A DNA stretch of 46,174 nt from Stagnimonas sp. (GTDB taxonomy: Bacteria; Pseudomonadota; Gammaproteobacteria; Nevskiales; Nevskiaceae). The stretch is taken from NCBI GenBank assembly GCA_030696045.1, contig JAUYNO010000055.1, positions 1 to 46,174 of the forward strand. Direction: 5' to 3'. Under the pieces are notes generated by a model. It saw only the letters and a list, made by a program, of their open reading frames with translations, did not search any database and was not told the origin of the DNA. Shown here one piece after another: positions 32,537-39,896 of the stretch (its first letter is position 1; each line of letters starts with the position of its first letter). The translations under genes and the position numbers were made by a program.

Positions 32537-33159
32537 ACGTCGAACGACTTTTCTGCATCGGCAAGAACTACGCCGAGCATGTTGCTGAACTAGCGCACCT
32601 GGGCCATCAAGCGGATGGCGAGTGCGTGGTGTTCATGAAGCCCGCCTCCGCCGTCGTTCCCGAAGGCGAGCCCATTGTCCTGCCCCGGGGGCGCGGCAGC
32701 ATCCATCACGAGGCCGAGTTGGTGGTGCTGCTCACCGGCGGCGGTCGCGACATTCCGGTGGAAGAGGCACTCGACTGCGTCGCGGGACTCACGCTCGGCC
32801 TGGACCTGACCCTGCGCGATCTGCAGACCCAGCTCAAGAGCAAGGGCAAGCCCTGGGAAATCGCCAAGGCCTTCGACGGTGCCGCGCCGCTGGGCGACTT
32901 CAAGCCCTTCCTCAACCAGGACCTGCAGGCGCTGGAATTCAGCTGCCACGTCAACGGCAAGCTGCGCCAGCGCGGCTACACCCGCGACATGCTCTACAGC
33001 GTCGCGCGGCAGATTCACATCCTCAGCCAGACCTGGGCGCTGCTGCCGGGCGATGCCATCTATACCGGCACCCCGGCCGGCGTCGGTCCGCTGGAGCCGG
33101 GCGACACCGTGGTACTCGAAGGCCCGGGGCTCGGCCGCTACCAGTGGCGCTGCGCCTGA
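32533..33159 (+). CDS. Fumarylacetoacetate hydrolase-family protein (FAHD1-like)
   Basis: This 208-residue cytosolic metal-dependent enzyme belongs to the FAH superfamily. The start FCIGKNYAEHVAELAHLG is that of the acylpyruvase/oxaloacetate decarboxylase branch (FAHD1, YcgM). Metal ligands Glu60, Glu62 (IHHEAELVVLL) and Asp91 (LGLDLTLRDLQ) are present, with Lys near 103-107 (KSKGKPWEIAKAFD). The end IYTGTPAGVGPLEPGD is also typical. It probably hydrolyses acylpyruvates or decarboxylates oxaloacetate. The ATG at 32533 overlaps the regulator stop as ATGA, so it is co-translated, but a link with c-di-GMP signalling is not evident. A MITE-like repeat follows its stop immediately. Confidence 0.9.
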   Translation: MNVERLFCIGKNYAEHVAELAHLGHQADGECVVFMKPASAVVPEGEPIVLPRGRGSIHHEAELVVLLTGGGRDIPVEEALDCVAGLTLGLDLTLRDLQTQLKSKGKPWEIAKAFDGAAPLGDFKPFLNQDLQALEFSCHVNGKLRQRGYTRDMLYSVARQIHILSQTWALLPGDAIYTGTPAGVGPLEPGDTVVLEGPGLGRYQWRCA

Positions 33160-33348
33160 GAGCCTGTGAATAAATCTACTGCGCTGTCCTGCTGCGCGTT
33201 TGGCTTAAGCCGTACGGCCACCGGCAGTTCGGCTGCGGTGCCAAACGTCATGCGCTGCTCGCAATCCTCACGCACTGGAGTGCGCTGCGGTTGCTGCTCT
33301 GCTATTCCTTGCATCAGGCCATGCTCGCTACGATTTCTTCACAGGCTC
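33160..33348. repeat. MITE-like palindromic repeat, copy C (189 bp) with nested insertion
   Basis: This is the same family as 14934-15074 and 15698-15838, again starting right after a stop (FAH gene). Its ends are GAGCCTGTGAA and TTCACAGGCTC. Compared with GAGCTTG/CAAGCTC in the other copies, both ends changed in a matching way and pairing is kept. The central hairpin also co-varied (CGCACTGGAGTGCG). It is 48 bp longer because a REP-like hairpin is inserted at 33196-33247. Its right end contains ATGCTCGCTACG, the probable start of the DUF455 gene. Confidence 0.82.
33196..33247. repeat. REP-like hairpin nested in the MITE-like copy C
   Basis: GCGTTTGGC (33196-33204) and GCCAAACG (33240-33247) form the outer arms. 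GGCTTAAGCC (33202-33211) and an imperfect hairpin around CACCGGCAG/CTGCGGTG lie inside. The arms are those of the element at 19390-19442. The DNA on both sides is continuous in copies A and B, so it entered copy C secondarily or was lost from the others. Confidence 0.6.
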
Positions 33349-34118
33349 TGAGCTTTCGCGAGGACCTGCTGGCGGCGCTGGTCGAGCCCGATCCCGACCG
33401 CAAGTGCTTGGCCGTCGCGGCACTCGCCTTTGATGGCGAGATCGTTCGCGACCCGCCGATCAGCGACCCGCGCGTTCCCGGTCGACCGGCCCGGCCGGTC
33501 CTGATCAGCCCGCGCCTAGTGCCCAACCGGGGGCTCGGCAGCATCGAAGGCCGCGCCGCGCTCTGCCACGCGGTGGCGCATATCGAATTCAACGCCATCA
33601 ACCTCGCGCTGGACGCCGCCTGGCGCTTCGGCGCGCTGCCCGCCGGCTACTACGCCGACTGGCTGAGCGTCGCCCAGGACGAGGCGCGGCATTTCCTGGC
33701 CATGCGCCAGCGCCTGCGCGAGCTCGGCAGCGACTACGGCGAGCTGCCAGCCCACAACGGCCTCTGGGAAGCCGCCGAAAAGACCTCTCACGACGTGCTG
33801 GTGCGCATGGCCTGCGTGCCGAGGGTGCTGGAGGCGCGCGGGCTGGATGTCACCCCCAACATGATCCGCCGCTTGCGCGAACTACGCGACGCCGAGACCA
33901 TCGCGGTGCTGGAAGTGATCCTCGAGGAAGAGGTGCGACACGTCGAAATCGGCAGCCGCTGGTTCCGCTGGTGCTGCGCGCAGCGCGGCCTGGACCCGAC
34001 GCCCACCTTCGCCCGCCTGCTGGCGGAAAACGGCGTGCTGCTGCGGCCGCCGTTCAATCTGGAAGCCCGGGCGCGGGCCGGATTCCTGCCGGAAGAACTG
34101 CCGACCGGCTTGGCCTGA
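33321..34118 (+). CDS. DUF455 ferritin-like protein
   Basis: This protein of about 265 residues belongs to the DUF455 family, a di-iron ferritin-like group related to MiaE. Visible helices carry the metal-ligand pattern VAHIEFNAINLALDAAW (EFNA near residue 85) and QDEARHFLAMRQRL (near 118). The later EEEVRHVEIGSRWFRW (near 205) completes it. Molecular function is unknown; oxygen-dependent hydroxylation is possible. The start is odd. Upstream of the conserved SFREDLLAALVEPDPDRKCL there is no ATG or GTG outside the MITE-like repeat. The best start is ATG 33321, inside the right end of copy C and encoding MLATISSQAL (an ATG at 33291 is also in the repeat). The repeat thus seems to provide the first codons. 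Confidence 0.85.
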   Translation: MLATISSQALSFREDLLAALVEPDPDRKCLAVAALAFDGEIVRDPPISDPRVPGRPARPVLISPRLVPNRGLGSIEGRAALCHAVAHIEFNAINLALDAAWRFGALPAGYYADWLSVAQDEARHFLAMRQRLRELGSDYGELPAHNGLWEAAEKTSHDVLVRMACVPRVLEARGLDVTPNMIRRLRELRDAETIAVLEVILEEEVRHVEIGSRWFRWCCAQRGLDPTPTFARLLAENGVLLRPPFNLEARARAGFLPEELPTGLA

Positions 34119-34208
34119 GTTGCGGCCGGCGCCCTGGCTGGTGACAATCGGTTCGGGAGTACAACAGCCGCCGCTGCGGCGTTCATTTTCCTTTTCGGGG
34201 ACTACATC

Positions 34209-35081
34209 ATGCTGAAACTGCGCTCGAGCGCCGTGGTCACGCTTGCCCTGTGGGCGGGCTCCGCCACCGCCGGCCCCTTTGTTGCCGCCACGCCGACCAT
34301 CACCTCCAGTGAGTACGAGGATCTCAAGAACGCCTACGGCTACGCGGTTTCCGCTGGCTACCAGCTGGACCAACTGCCGCTGTTCGTCGAGGGCGAGTAC
34401 TACGACAGCGGCAAGCTGAAGGCCAAGGACAGCGATCCCCAGGTCGACAACCTGTCGCTGCAATACGACGGCTTTCAGGTCTTTGCCGGTGGCTCTGGCC
34501 GGCTCGGCGGCGAATCCCGGGCCTGGCTCAAGGGCGGCTACTACAGCTTCGACGGCAAGCTGAAGGCCGACAGCCTGGGGGGCGCGCCGTTCGCGTCCTC
34601 CGACAAGACCAGCGGCTTCTCGCTGGGAGTCGGCATCGACTGGATGTTCAGCCACTGGCTCGGCGCCCGCTTCGAGATCGAGACGCCGTTCAAGGCGAAG
34701 TCCCTTCCGGGCCTGAGCAATGACGAGAAGAAGCAGCTGTCGATCATCCGCCTGGGCCTAGTCTGGCGTCCGGCGATGGGTGCTGATCGTCGCCCGGCCG
34801 CGCCGGCGGTGTCCGCCTACACGCCGCCAGCGCCGACGCTGGCGGCCGCTCCGACGGCCACCGTCGCCGGCATCTTCAAGCCCGGCGACGAGGCACTGGC
34901 CCGACCAGGCTCGATGCTGCGTGCCTCTCCGCTAGCGAGCGCGGAGATCGTGCAGGCCCTGACGCCCTCGCCCCTGCTGAAGCTGGAGAACAATATCGTC
35001 AACGCCACCGGCAGCTGGTGGTTCGTCAGCAGCGATATCGAGCGCGGCTGGCTGCACGCGGACGAGTTGGTCAAGCCTTGA
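34209..35081 (+). CDS. Exported barrel-like protein with C-terminal SH3-like domain
   Basis: This 290-residue protein has a Sec signal (residues 1-21, ALWAGSATAG). Residues 22-200 look like alternating amphipathic strands of a small outer-membrane-barrel type domain: YGYAVSAGYQLD, PLFVEGEYYDSGKLKAKD, WLKGGYYSFDGKLK, GFSLGVGIDWMFSHWLG and QLSIIRLGLVWRP. An Ala/Pro linker (200-228) leads to an SH3-like domain (about 230-290: GSMLRASPLASAEIVQALTP ... GSWWFVSSDIERGWLHADEL). Such SH3b domains bind cell-wall or envelope components. It shares the first domain with the next gene (35260), so the pair arose by tandem duplication with gain or loss of the SH3 part. A GGGGA ribosome site precedes the ATG. 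The function is unknown. Confidence 0.75.
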   Translation: MLKLRSSAVVTLALWAGSATAGPFVAATPTITSSEYEDLKNAYGYAVSAGYQLDQLPLFVEGEYYDSGKLKAKDSDPQVDNLSLQYDGFQVFAGGSGRLGGESRAWLKGGYYSFDGKLKADSLGGAPFASSDKTSGFSLGVGIDWMFSHWLGARFEIETPFKAKSLPGLSNDEKKQLSIIRLGLVWRPAMGADRRPAAPAVSAYTPPAPTLAAAPTATVAGIFKPGDEALARPGSMLRASPLASAEIVQALTPSPLLKLENNIVNATGSWWFVSSDIERGWLHADELVKP

Positions 35082-35088
35082 GGTGGGT

Positions 35089-35114
35089 GGACCCGCGCCG
35101 CAAGGAACGGGTCC
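35089..35114 (+). other. Stem-loop after the SH3-barrel gene
   Basis: GGACCCG (35089-35095) and CGGGTCC (35108-35114) form a 7-bp stem 8 bp after the stop. It lacks a T-run. It may weakly separate transcription of the two paralogues or stabilise the upstream mRNA. The remaining spacer up to 35259 shows no other clear signal. Confidence 0.35.
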
Positions 35115-35259
35115 GAGGCAATCGACCGAGGCCACGAATCGCAGTCGACAGGTAGCCGCCCAGCGCGCTGCCTGAAGACGCAGACCTGAGCCTCGGCCGA
35201 TACCCGTATCGCGGTTCATTCAGGCGCCATTGAGCGTCACATCAGATTAGGGAATTTCC

Positions 35260-35847
35260 ATGCACACCATCTGCAAGAGCACACTGGCCGCACTGCTGCT
35301 GTCCGCAACCCCCGCGTTCGCCGGCCCCTTCCTGGGAGCGGCGCTGGATCGCACCAGCTCCGAATACTCGGACGTCAAGGACGGCACCGGATACTCGGTC
35401 CTCGGCGGCTACCAGACCAGCTCCACCAGCTTTCCACTGTTCGTCGAGGCCTCCTACTACGACAGCGGAAAACTTAAGCTCAAGGACTCCGGTGGCCTCG
35501 GCTTTTCCTACTCCGGTCCGCAGCTCTTCGTCGGCGGCGCGCTGAAGCTGGGCGAGAGCAGCTTCCTCTGGCTCAAGGGCGGCTATTACAGCTTCGACGG
35601 CAAGACCAGCTACCAGGGTGACTCGGTCTCCGATTCGCTCAGCGGACTGAGCCTTGGCGTCGGCTTCGACTGGATGTTCTCGAAGCAGCTGGGCCTGCGC
35701 CTGGGGATCGAAACCCCGATGAAGGTCGACAACGCTCCCGGTCTGACCGAAGAAGAAGTCGCCGCCCTTGGCGGCACCAAGAAGGAAAAGCAGCTGTCGG
35801 TGATCCAGTTCGGACTGGTCTGGCGTCCGGTCTTCGGCGCTCAATAA
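35260..35847 (+). CDS. Exported barrel-like protein, paralogue without SH3 domain
   Basis: This 195-residue protein has a Sec signal (residues 1-21, LLSATPAFAG). Its mature part aligns with the first domain of the 34209 gene. The shared blocks are TSSEYSDVKDGTGYSVLGGYQ, PLFVEASYYDSGKLKLKDS, WLKGGYYSFDGK, LSLGVGFDWMFSKQLGLRLG and IETPMK, then KQLSVIQFGLVWRP. The final aromatic residue pattern near the C-terminus (VWRPVFGAQ) suits an outer-membrane strand. It ends after the barrel and has no SH3 part. It was not recognised as a known family. The 178-bp spacer to its paralogue and a strong terminator at 35858 suggest it can be transcribed separately. Confidence 0.78.
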   Translation: MHTICKSTLAALLLSATPAFAGPFLGAALDRTSSEYSDVKDGTGYSVLGGYQTSSTSFPLFVEASYYDSGKLKLKDSGGLGFSYSGPQLFVGGALKLGESSFLWLKGGYYSFDGKTSYQGDSVSDSLSGLSLGVGFDWMFSKQLGLRLGIETPMKVDNAPGLTEEEVAALGGTKKEKQLSVIQFGLVWRPVFGAQ

Positions 35848-35857
35848 GCCGGTACTG

Positions 35858-35895
35858 ATCGCCGCCGCGCCCAGGGCGCGGCGGCGATGTGTTTT
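35858..35895. terminator. Strong hairpin terminator between convergent genes
   Basis: ATCGCCGCCGCGCCC (35858-35872) and GGGCGCGGCGGCGAT (35874-35888) are perfectly complementary over 15 bp, followed by GTGTTTT on the plus strand. The hairpin serves the barrel paralogue and lies just beyond the stop of the convergent amidase gene (35895). The minus side has no good T-run, so it is mainly a plus-strand terminator. Confidence 0.7.
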
Positions 35896-37358
35896 CAAAC
35901 CACGCTGCGACTGCGCACGAACATCGGCTCCAGCTGGGCTGCCAGCGCCAGCAGGCGGCCTTCCTCGCCGAACGGCGCCACGAACTGGGCGCCGATGGGC
36001 AGGCCGCTTTCCGACACCCCCATCGGCACGCTCATCGACGGCGTGCCGGTGAGATTGGACAGCTGGGTGAACGGGGTCCAGCGCAGGTTCTCGCGCACCA
36101 TGCGGTCGACCGCGCCGGTCTTCATCAGGGTCTTGCCCATATTCAGGGCCAGGATCGGCCGCAGCAGCAGTTGCTGCCATTCCGGCATGGCCAGCTGACC
36201 GATCCGGGGCGCCGGCTGCGCGGTGGTCGGGGTCAGGTAGAGATCGTATTTGGTGAAGAACCGCGCCAGCCCGTGCGCGTACTCGTTCCAGCGGCGCCGC
36301 TGGGCGACGTATTCGCTGACCGGCAGGGCGCGTCCCAGCAGGTCCAGCGCCCGGGTGTCGAGCTCGAACTGATCGTCGGTCGCGCCCTTGGCCTTGCAGG
36401 CCGCGACATCGGCGGCGACCTGGCCCATGTAGAGGGTGATGAAGCTGCGCGCCAGGGCCAGGCCGTCGACGCCGGGTTCGGCCTCTTCAACCTGATGACC
36501 CAGCGCCTCCAGCTTGCTGGCGGTGACGTGGATCACCCGCACCACGTCGGGATGCACCTCGGTGCCAATCGGTGAGCGGGTGCAGAAGCCGATCTTCAGG
36601 GGCTTCGGCGGCTGCAGGATCTGCTGCGCGTACGGCAGCTCCGGCGGCGCGATATGAAACGGCGCGCCCGGATCGGCGCCGGCCAGCGCATCGAGCATGG
36701 CGGCGGAATCGCGCACGCTGCGGGTCAGCACATGCTCGCTGGACGCACCCTCCCAGATCTCGCCCCGGTCCGGCCCGCAGGGCACGCGCCCGCGCGAGGG
36801 GCGCAACCCGAACAGCCCGCAGTAGGAGGCCGGAATGCGGATGCTGCCGCCGCCATCGCTGGCGCCCGCCATCGGCACGATGCCGGCCGCCACCACCGCC
36901 GCCGCGCCGCCGGAGGAGCCGCCTGGCGTATGGAACAGGTTGACCGGGTTGCGGGTGGCGCCGAAGGCCTTGGGCTCGGTGATGCCCTTGAGCGCGAATT
37001 CCGGCGTCGCGGTCTTGCCGAAAATGACCAGGCCGGCGCGACGCGCCCGGCGCACGTACTCCGAATCGTGGCTGGCGATGTTGTTGCGCAGTGCCGCCGA
37101 GCCGCCGGCACTGGGCGCGCCGGCAACATCCTGGGCAATGTCCTTGACCAGGAAGGGCACCCCGGCGAAGGGGCCGGTGAGGCGCACACGGCTCTCGATT
37201 CGCGCCTCATCATCCAGCCGCCAGACAATCGCATTGAGCTGGCTGTCGGTGCCGTTGGCGCGCTCGCGAGCGGCCTCCAGCAGCTCCTGGGCGCTGACCT
37301 CTTTGTTGCGCACCAGCTCGGCCAGCCCGGTGGCGTCATAGCGGCTGTATTCCTTCAT
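35895..37358 (-). CDS. Cytosolic amidase (amidase-signature family)
   Basis: This 487-residue enzyme has the full Ser-cisSer-Lys triad: Lys in FLVKDIAQD (about residue 90), the cis-Ser loop [16 protein letters not shown] (about 163-178) and the nucleophile Ser in [19 protein letters not shown] (about 190). No signal peptide is seen, so it acts in the cytosol, unlike the lipoprotein amidase at 25664. It resembles 6-aminohexanoate or generic bacterial amidases and GatA-like proteins. No GatB/GatC gene is near, so a role in tRNA amidation is unlikely. A GGGAAGGGG ribosome site lies before the ATG. It is divergent from the DUF1295/ICMT-like gene, with 82 bp between them. Confidence 0.9.
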   Translation of the reverse strand: MKEYSRYDATGLAELVRNKEVSAQELLEAARERANGTDSQLNAIVWRLDDEARIESRVRLTGPFAGVPFLVKDIAQDVAGAPSAGGSAALRNNIASHDSEYVRRARRAGLVIFGKTATPEFALKGITEPKAFGATRNPVNLFHTPGGSSGGAAAVVAAGIVPMAGASDGGGSIRIPASYCGLFGLRPSRGRVPCGPDRGEIWEGASSEHVLTRSVRDSAAMLDALAGADPGAPFHIAPPELPYAQQILQPPKPLKIGFCTRSPIGTEVHPDVVRVIHVTASKLEALGHQVEEAEPGVDGLALARSFITLYMGQVAADVAACKAKGATDDQFELDTRALDLLGRALPVSEYVAQRRRWNEYAHGLARFFTKYDLYLTPTTAQPAPRIGQLAMPEWQQLLLRPILALNMGKTLMKTGAVDRMVRENLRWTPFTQLSNLTGTPSMSVPMGVSESGLPIGAQFVAPFGEEGRLLALAAQLEPMFVRSRSVV

Positions 37359-37440
37359 CCCCTTCCCTCGCCCCTGCGAATCGCGTTATTGATCTTGACC
37401 CGGCTAGATTACGGGCAGACGCCGCCGAGAGGACACCTGA

Positions 37441-38199
37441 ATGAGCATACAGATCGCCAGCCGCGAAACCAGCAGCGGCCCCGCCTGGGCACTGGCCATG
37501 CGCCGCTTCACCGACTACCTCGTCAACGATTGCGGCGGCGGGCCGCGACCCTGGAAGTTTTCCTGGGTGATCAACTTCCAGAAGGCCGGCACTTTTATCT
37601 TCCTCGGCGCGCTGATGTGGTTCTACGCCGACAAGACGCCGGCAGCGACCAGCCCCGCCGCCTGGATCTACCTGGCGCTGCACGGCAGCTACGGCCTGGT
37701 GTGGATCACCAAGGACCTCGCCTTCCCCGATCCCAACTGGCAGAAGCGCATCACCATCCTCGGCGGCGTCAACGCCATGCTCGGGGTGCTAGGCCAGTAC
37801 TGGCTGTTCGGCTGGCTGCTGATCTCCGGCACCGCGCAGGCGCGCTACCCCTTGCCGGAGCCGCAGTGGTTCGCGCTGTGCATCACGCTCTGCATCCTCG
37901 GCTGCGTGATCATGATCGCCGCCGATGCCCAGAAGTTCTTTACCTTGCGGGTCCAGCGCGGCCTTATCACCGACGGCATGCACCGCTATGTGCGCCACCC
38001 CAACTACCTGGGCGAGATGATGATCTACGGCAGCTTCGCCCTGCTGGTCTGGCACTGGTACCCGGTGCTGGTGCTGGCCTGGGTCTGGCTCGGCTTGTTC
38101 GCGGTGAACATGCGCTTGAAGGAAGCCAGCATGAGCCGCTATCCGGAATGGGCGGCCTACAAGAAACGCAGCTGGTGGCTGCTGCCCGGGCTGCTCTGA
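37441..38199 (+). CDS. DUF1295/isoprenylcysteine methyltransferase-like membrane protein
   Basis: This 252-residue multi-pass protein has about five membrane segments (50-68, 74-90, 106-130, 143-162 and 195-222). It ends in the family signature DGMHRYVRHPNYLGEMMIYG (residues 178-197), where RHPN forms the cofactor-binding loop of ICMT/PEMT methyltransferases and steroid 5-alpha-reductase-like proteins. A later YPEWAAYKKR motif is also typical. Most likely it modifies a lipid or isoprenoid in the inner membrane with SAM or NADPH; the reaction cannot be told. GAGAGGA before the ATG is a good ribosome site. It is convergent with the DUF2807 gene, 4 bp apart. Confidence 0.82.
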   Translation: MSIQIASRETSSGPAWALAMRRFTDYLVNDCGGGPRPWKFSWVINFQKAGTFIFLGALMWFYADKTPAATSPAAWIYLALHGSYGLVWITKDLAFPDPNWQKRITILGGVNAMLGVLGQYWLFGWLLISGTAQARYPLPEPQWFALCITLCILGCVIMIAADAQKFFTLRVQRGLITDGMHRYVRHPNYLGEMMIYGSFALLVWHWYPVLVLAWVWLGLFAVNMRLKEASMSRYPEWAAYKKRSWWLLPGLL

Positions 38200-38203
38200 G
38201 GGG

Positions 38204-38917
38204 TCAATCCACCCGCTCGATATCGCCGCTGCCGTTCACCGCCGTATGCAGGTTCGTCGGCGTGCCGTGGTAGCGGATATCGCCACTGCCGTTGATCTGG
38301 GCGTGTAGCGACGCGACCGCGGCCAGCTCGATATCGCCGCTGCCATTCAGATCGGCCTCGGCGCTCCGGGCCTGCAGCCCGGCCAGCAGGGCGTCGCCGG
38401 AGCCGTTCACTTCGACATCGAGATCATCGACCTTGCCGCTGGCGCGGATGGTGCCGCTGCCGTCGAGTTCGAGCTTGAAGCGCGCGCCACCCAGGCCGAT
38501 CAGGTTGGCGTCCGCGCTGCCTTCCAGCACGAACTCGCTGAGCGCCGGAACCTGCACCTGCACGCGCAGCGGTGCCGTGGTTCGATAGGAACCATGGGAG
38601 GCGATCACCAGGCGATTGCCCTCGACGCGGGTTTCGATCAGATCGAGCAGGTTGTCGTCACCGCTGACCTTGACCTCGAGCTTGGGGCCAATCTGGACTT
38701 CCAGGTCTTCGGCGGAGCGCAGGACGATGCGGTCGAAGCTCCCGGTCTGGCGCTCGACCGTAGCGGCCTTGCCGGAACCGGCGCGCATCGGTTTGCCGTC
38801 GATGTGGACGGCGATGCCGCCAGCCCACTTGTCTGCATCGAAATGACTGACCGCCGCCCAGGACAGGCAGCTGACGACGGTGAGGCAGAGGGCAAAGCCA
38901 AGAGCGAACTGTTTCAT
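38204..38917 (-). CDS. DUF2807 (GIN-domain) exported protein
   Basis: This 237-residue protein has an N-terminal signal (about residues 1-22, ALGFALCLTVVSCLSWAA). VVSC could be a lipobox, though the small-residue rule is met only partly. The rest is a beta-helical GIN domain: SFDRIVLRSAEDLEVQIGP, DDNLLDLIETRVEGNRLVI and PALSEFVLEGSADANL. A repeated turn motif occurs five times as [DNI]GSG[DT] (DGSGTI, NGSGDA, NGSGDI three times), typical of the family. Function is unknown; it is often found in envelope or adhesin-like proteins. The repeats make a right-handed parallel helix likely. It appears monocistronic, with a sulfotransferase-like gene 64 bp upstream on the same strand. Confidence 0.85.
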   Translation of the reverse strand: MKQFALGFALCLTVVSCLSWAAVSHFDADKWAGGIAVHIDGKPMRAGSGKAATVERQTGSFDRIVLRSAEDLEVQIGPKLEVKVSGDDNLLDLIETRVEGNRLVIASHGSYRTTAPLRVQVQVPALSEFVLEGSADANLIGLGGARFKLELDGSGTIRASGKVDDLDVEVNGSGDALLAGLQARSAEADLNGSGDIELAAVASLHAQINGSGDIRYHGTPTNLHTAVNGSGDIERVD

Positions 38918-38981
38918 CGGTGCGGACCTTCGTGGGGTACGGCACTCGGATGTAGCGGCGCGGCAGAAGGTTTACTCGGCT

Positions 38982-39896
38982 TCAGGAGTAGCCGTATTGC
39001 CGGGCCAGCGCGAGCACTTCCGGCGCGAAGTCCGACCGATCGCGACGCCAGGGCAGCGGCTGGTCCAGGCGAGTGATGGCAGCCAGCTGCTCCAGTTCAT
39101 CAGAGAAATCAGCCCAGACCTCGGCTTCCAGGCCACCACGCACCGGGCCTGCCGGCGTCCGTGCGAACAACCAGTCCTGCGGCCGGGCCATCGCCTGCAG
39201 ATCGGCGCGGGTCAATGGCAGATCGAGTGCGCCACAGAGGCTGGCGACACTCGCCTCGAAATCGGCATCGAGGCTCTCGCTGCTCAGGCGCAGCACCTGG
39301 CCCGCAGGCCATTCGGCGGCGGCGGCGTCGAGATTGCGGTTGGCGCGCAGCCAGGGCAGCTGCGGCTCCGGCAGCGCCGGGGTCTGGGCCTGATCGCGGA
39401 AGTCGACCGGCACGAACAGCTGCTCGCGCAGCCAGGCGGCGAAGCGGCAGCCCTGCGACCAAGGGTGGCGGACCAGGTGCAGCCATTGCGCCTGCGGCAG
39501 CGCGGCACGGAAGCGGCGCAGCTCGCGCGGGCGCAGCGGCATTTCGGCATCCGGGATCACCAGCCGGCGCGGCGCGGCGGCGGCGGCGAGCGTCGCTATC
39601 AGTTCGCGGCTGCCGAGCGCGCGGTGCGCGCCCAGCCAGGCATCGGCGGCGGCGATGTGGGTAGCGCCCTGCCCGCCCTGCAACAGCTCGGCCACAGCGC
39701 GGCGCAGGCCGTCGCCGTGGCCGAGCTGGCTGAGCGCGAACACGTCGAGCAGCTCGCCGACCGTCTCGGCCATGAACGGAAAAATCTGTGGCAGCGCGTA
39801 CAGCTGCGGATGCCGGCCGAGCACGCCGGCCAGCCAGCTGGCGCCGGAAAACGGCGCGGCGAGGATGAAGAGGGGCGGCGGTGCCGGATCAGCCAC
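38982..39896 (-). CDS. Sulfotransferase-family protein
   Basis: This 304-residue protein opens with a PAPS-type loop, LFILAAPFSGASWLAGVLGR (about residues 9-28). It later has the 3'-phosphate motif LHLVRHPWSQGCRFAAWLR (near 145-163), the two hallmarks of bacterial sulfotransferases. The LRANRNLDAAAAEW and DLQAMARPQDW parts are also typical of the family. No signal or membrane segment is seen, so it is cytosolic. The acceptor is unknown; a lipid, a glycan or a peptide are possibilities. Its start overlaps the end of the propeller-like gene upstream by 8 bp, so the two are co-expressed and probably functionally linked. Ala-rich stretches suggest relaxed surface constraints. Confidence 0.75.
   Translation of the reverse strand: MADPAPPPLFILAAPFSGASWLAGVLGRHPQLYALPQIFPFMAETVGELLDVFALSQLGHGDGLRRAVAELLQGGQGATHIAAADAWLGAHRALGSRELIATLAAAAAPRRLVIPDAEMPLRPRELRRFRAALPQAQWLHLVRHPWSQGCRFAAWLREQLFVPVDFRDQAQTPALPEPQLPWLRANRNLDAAAAEWPAGQVLRLSSESLDADFEASVASLCGALDLPLTRADLQAMARPQDWLFARTPAGPVRGGLEAEVWADFSDELEQLAAITRLDQPLPWRRDRSDFAPEVLALARQYGYS

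Noticed and set aside
33291..33320. ATG 33291 as the start of the DUF455 gene
   Set aside because: It adds ten more repeat-encoded residues with no ribosome site. ATG 33321 is closer to the domain, although both lie in the repeat.
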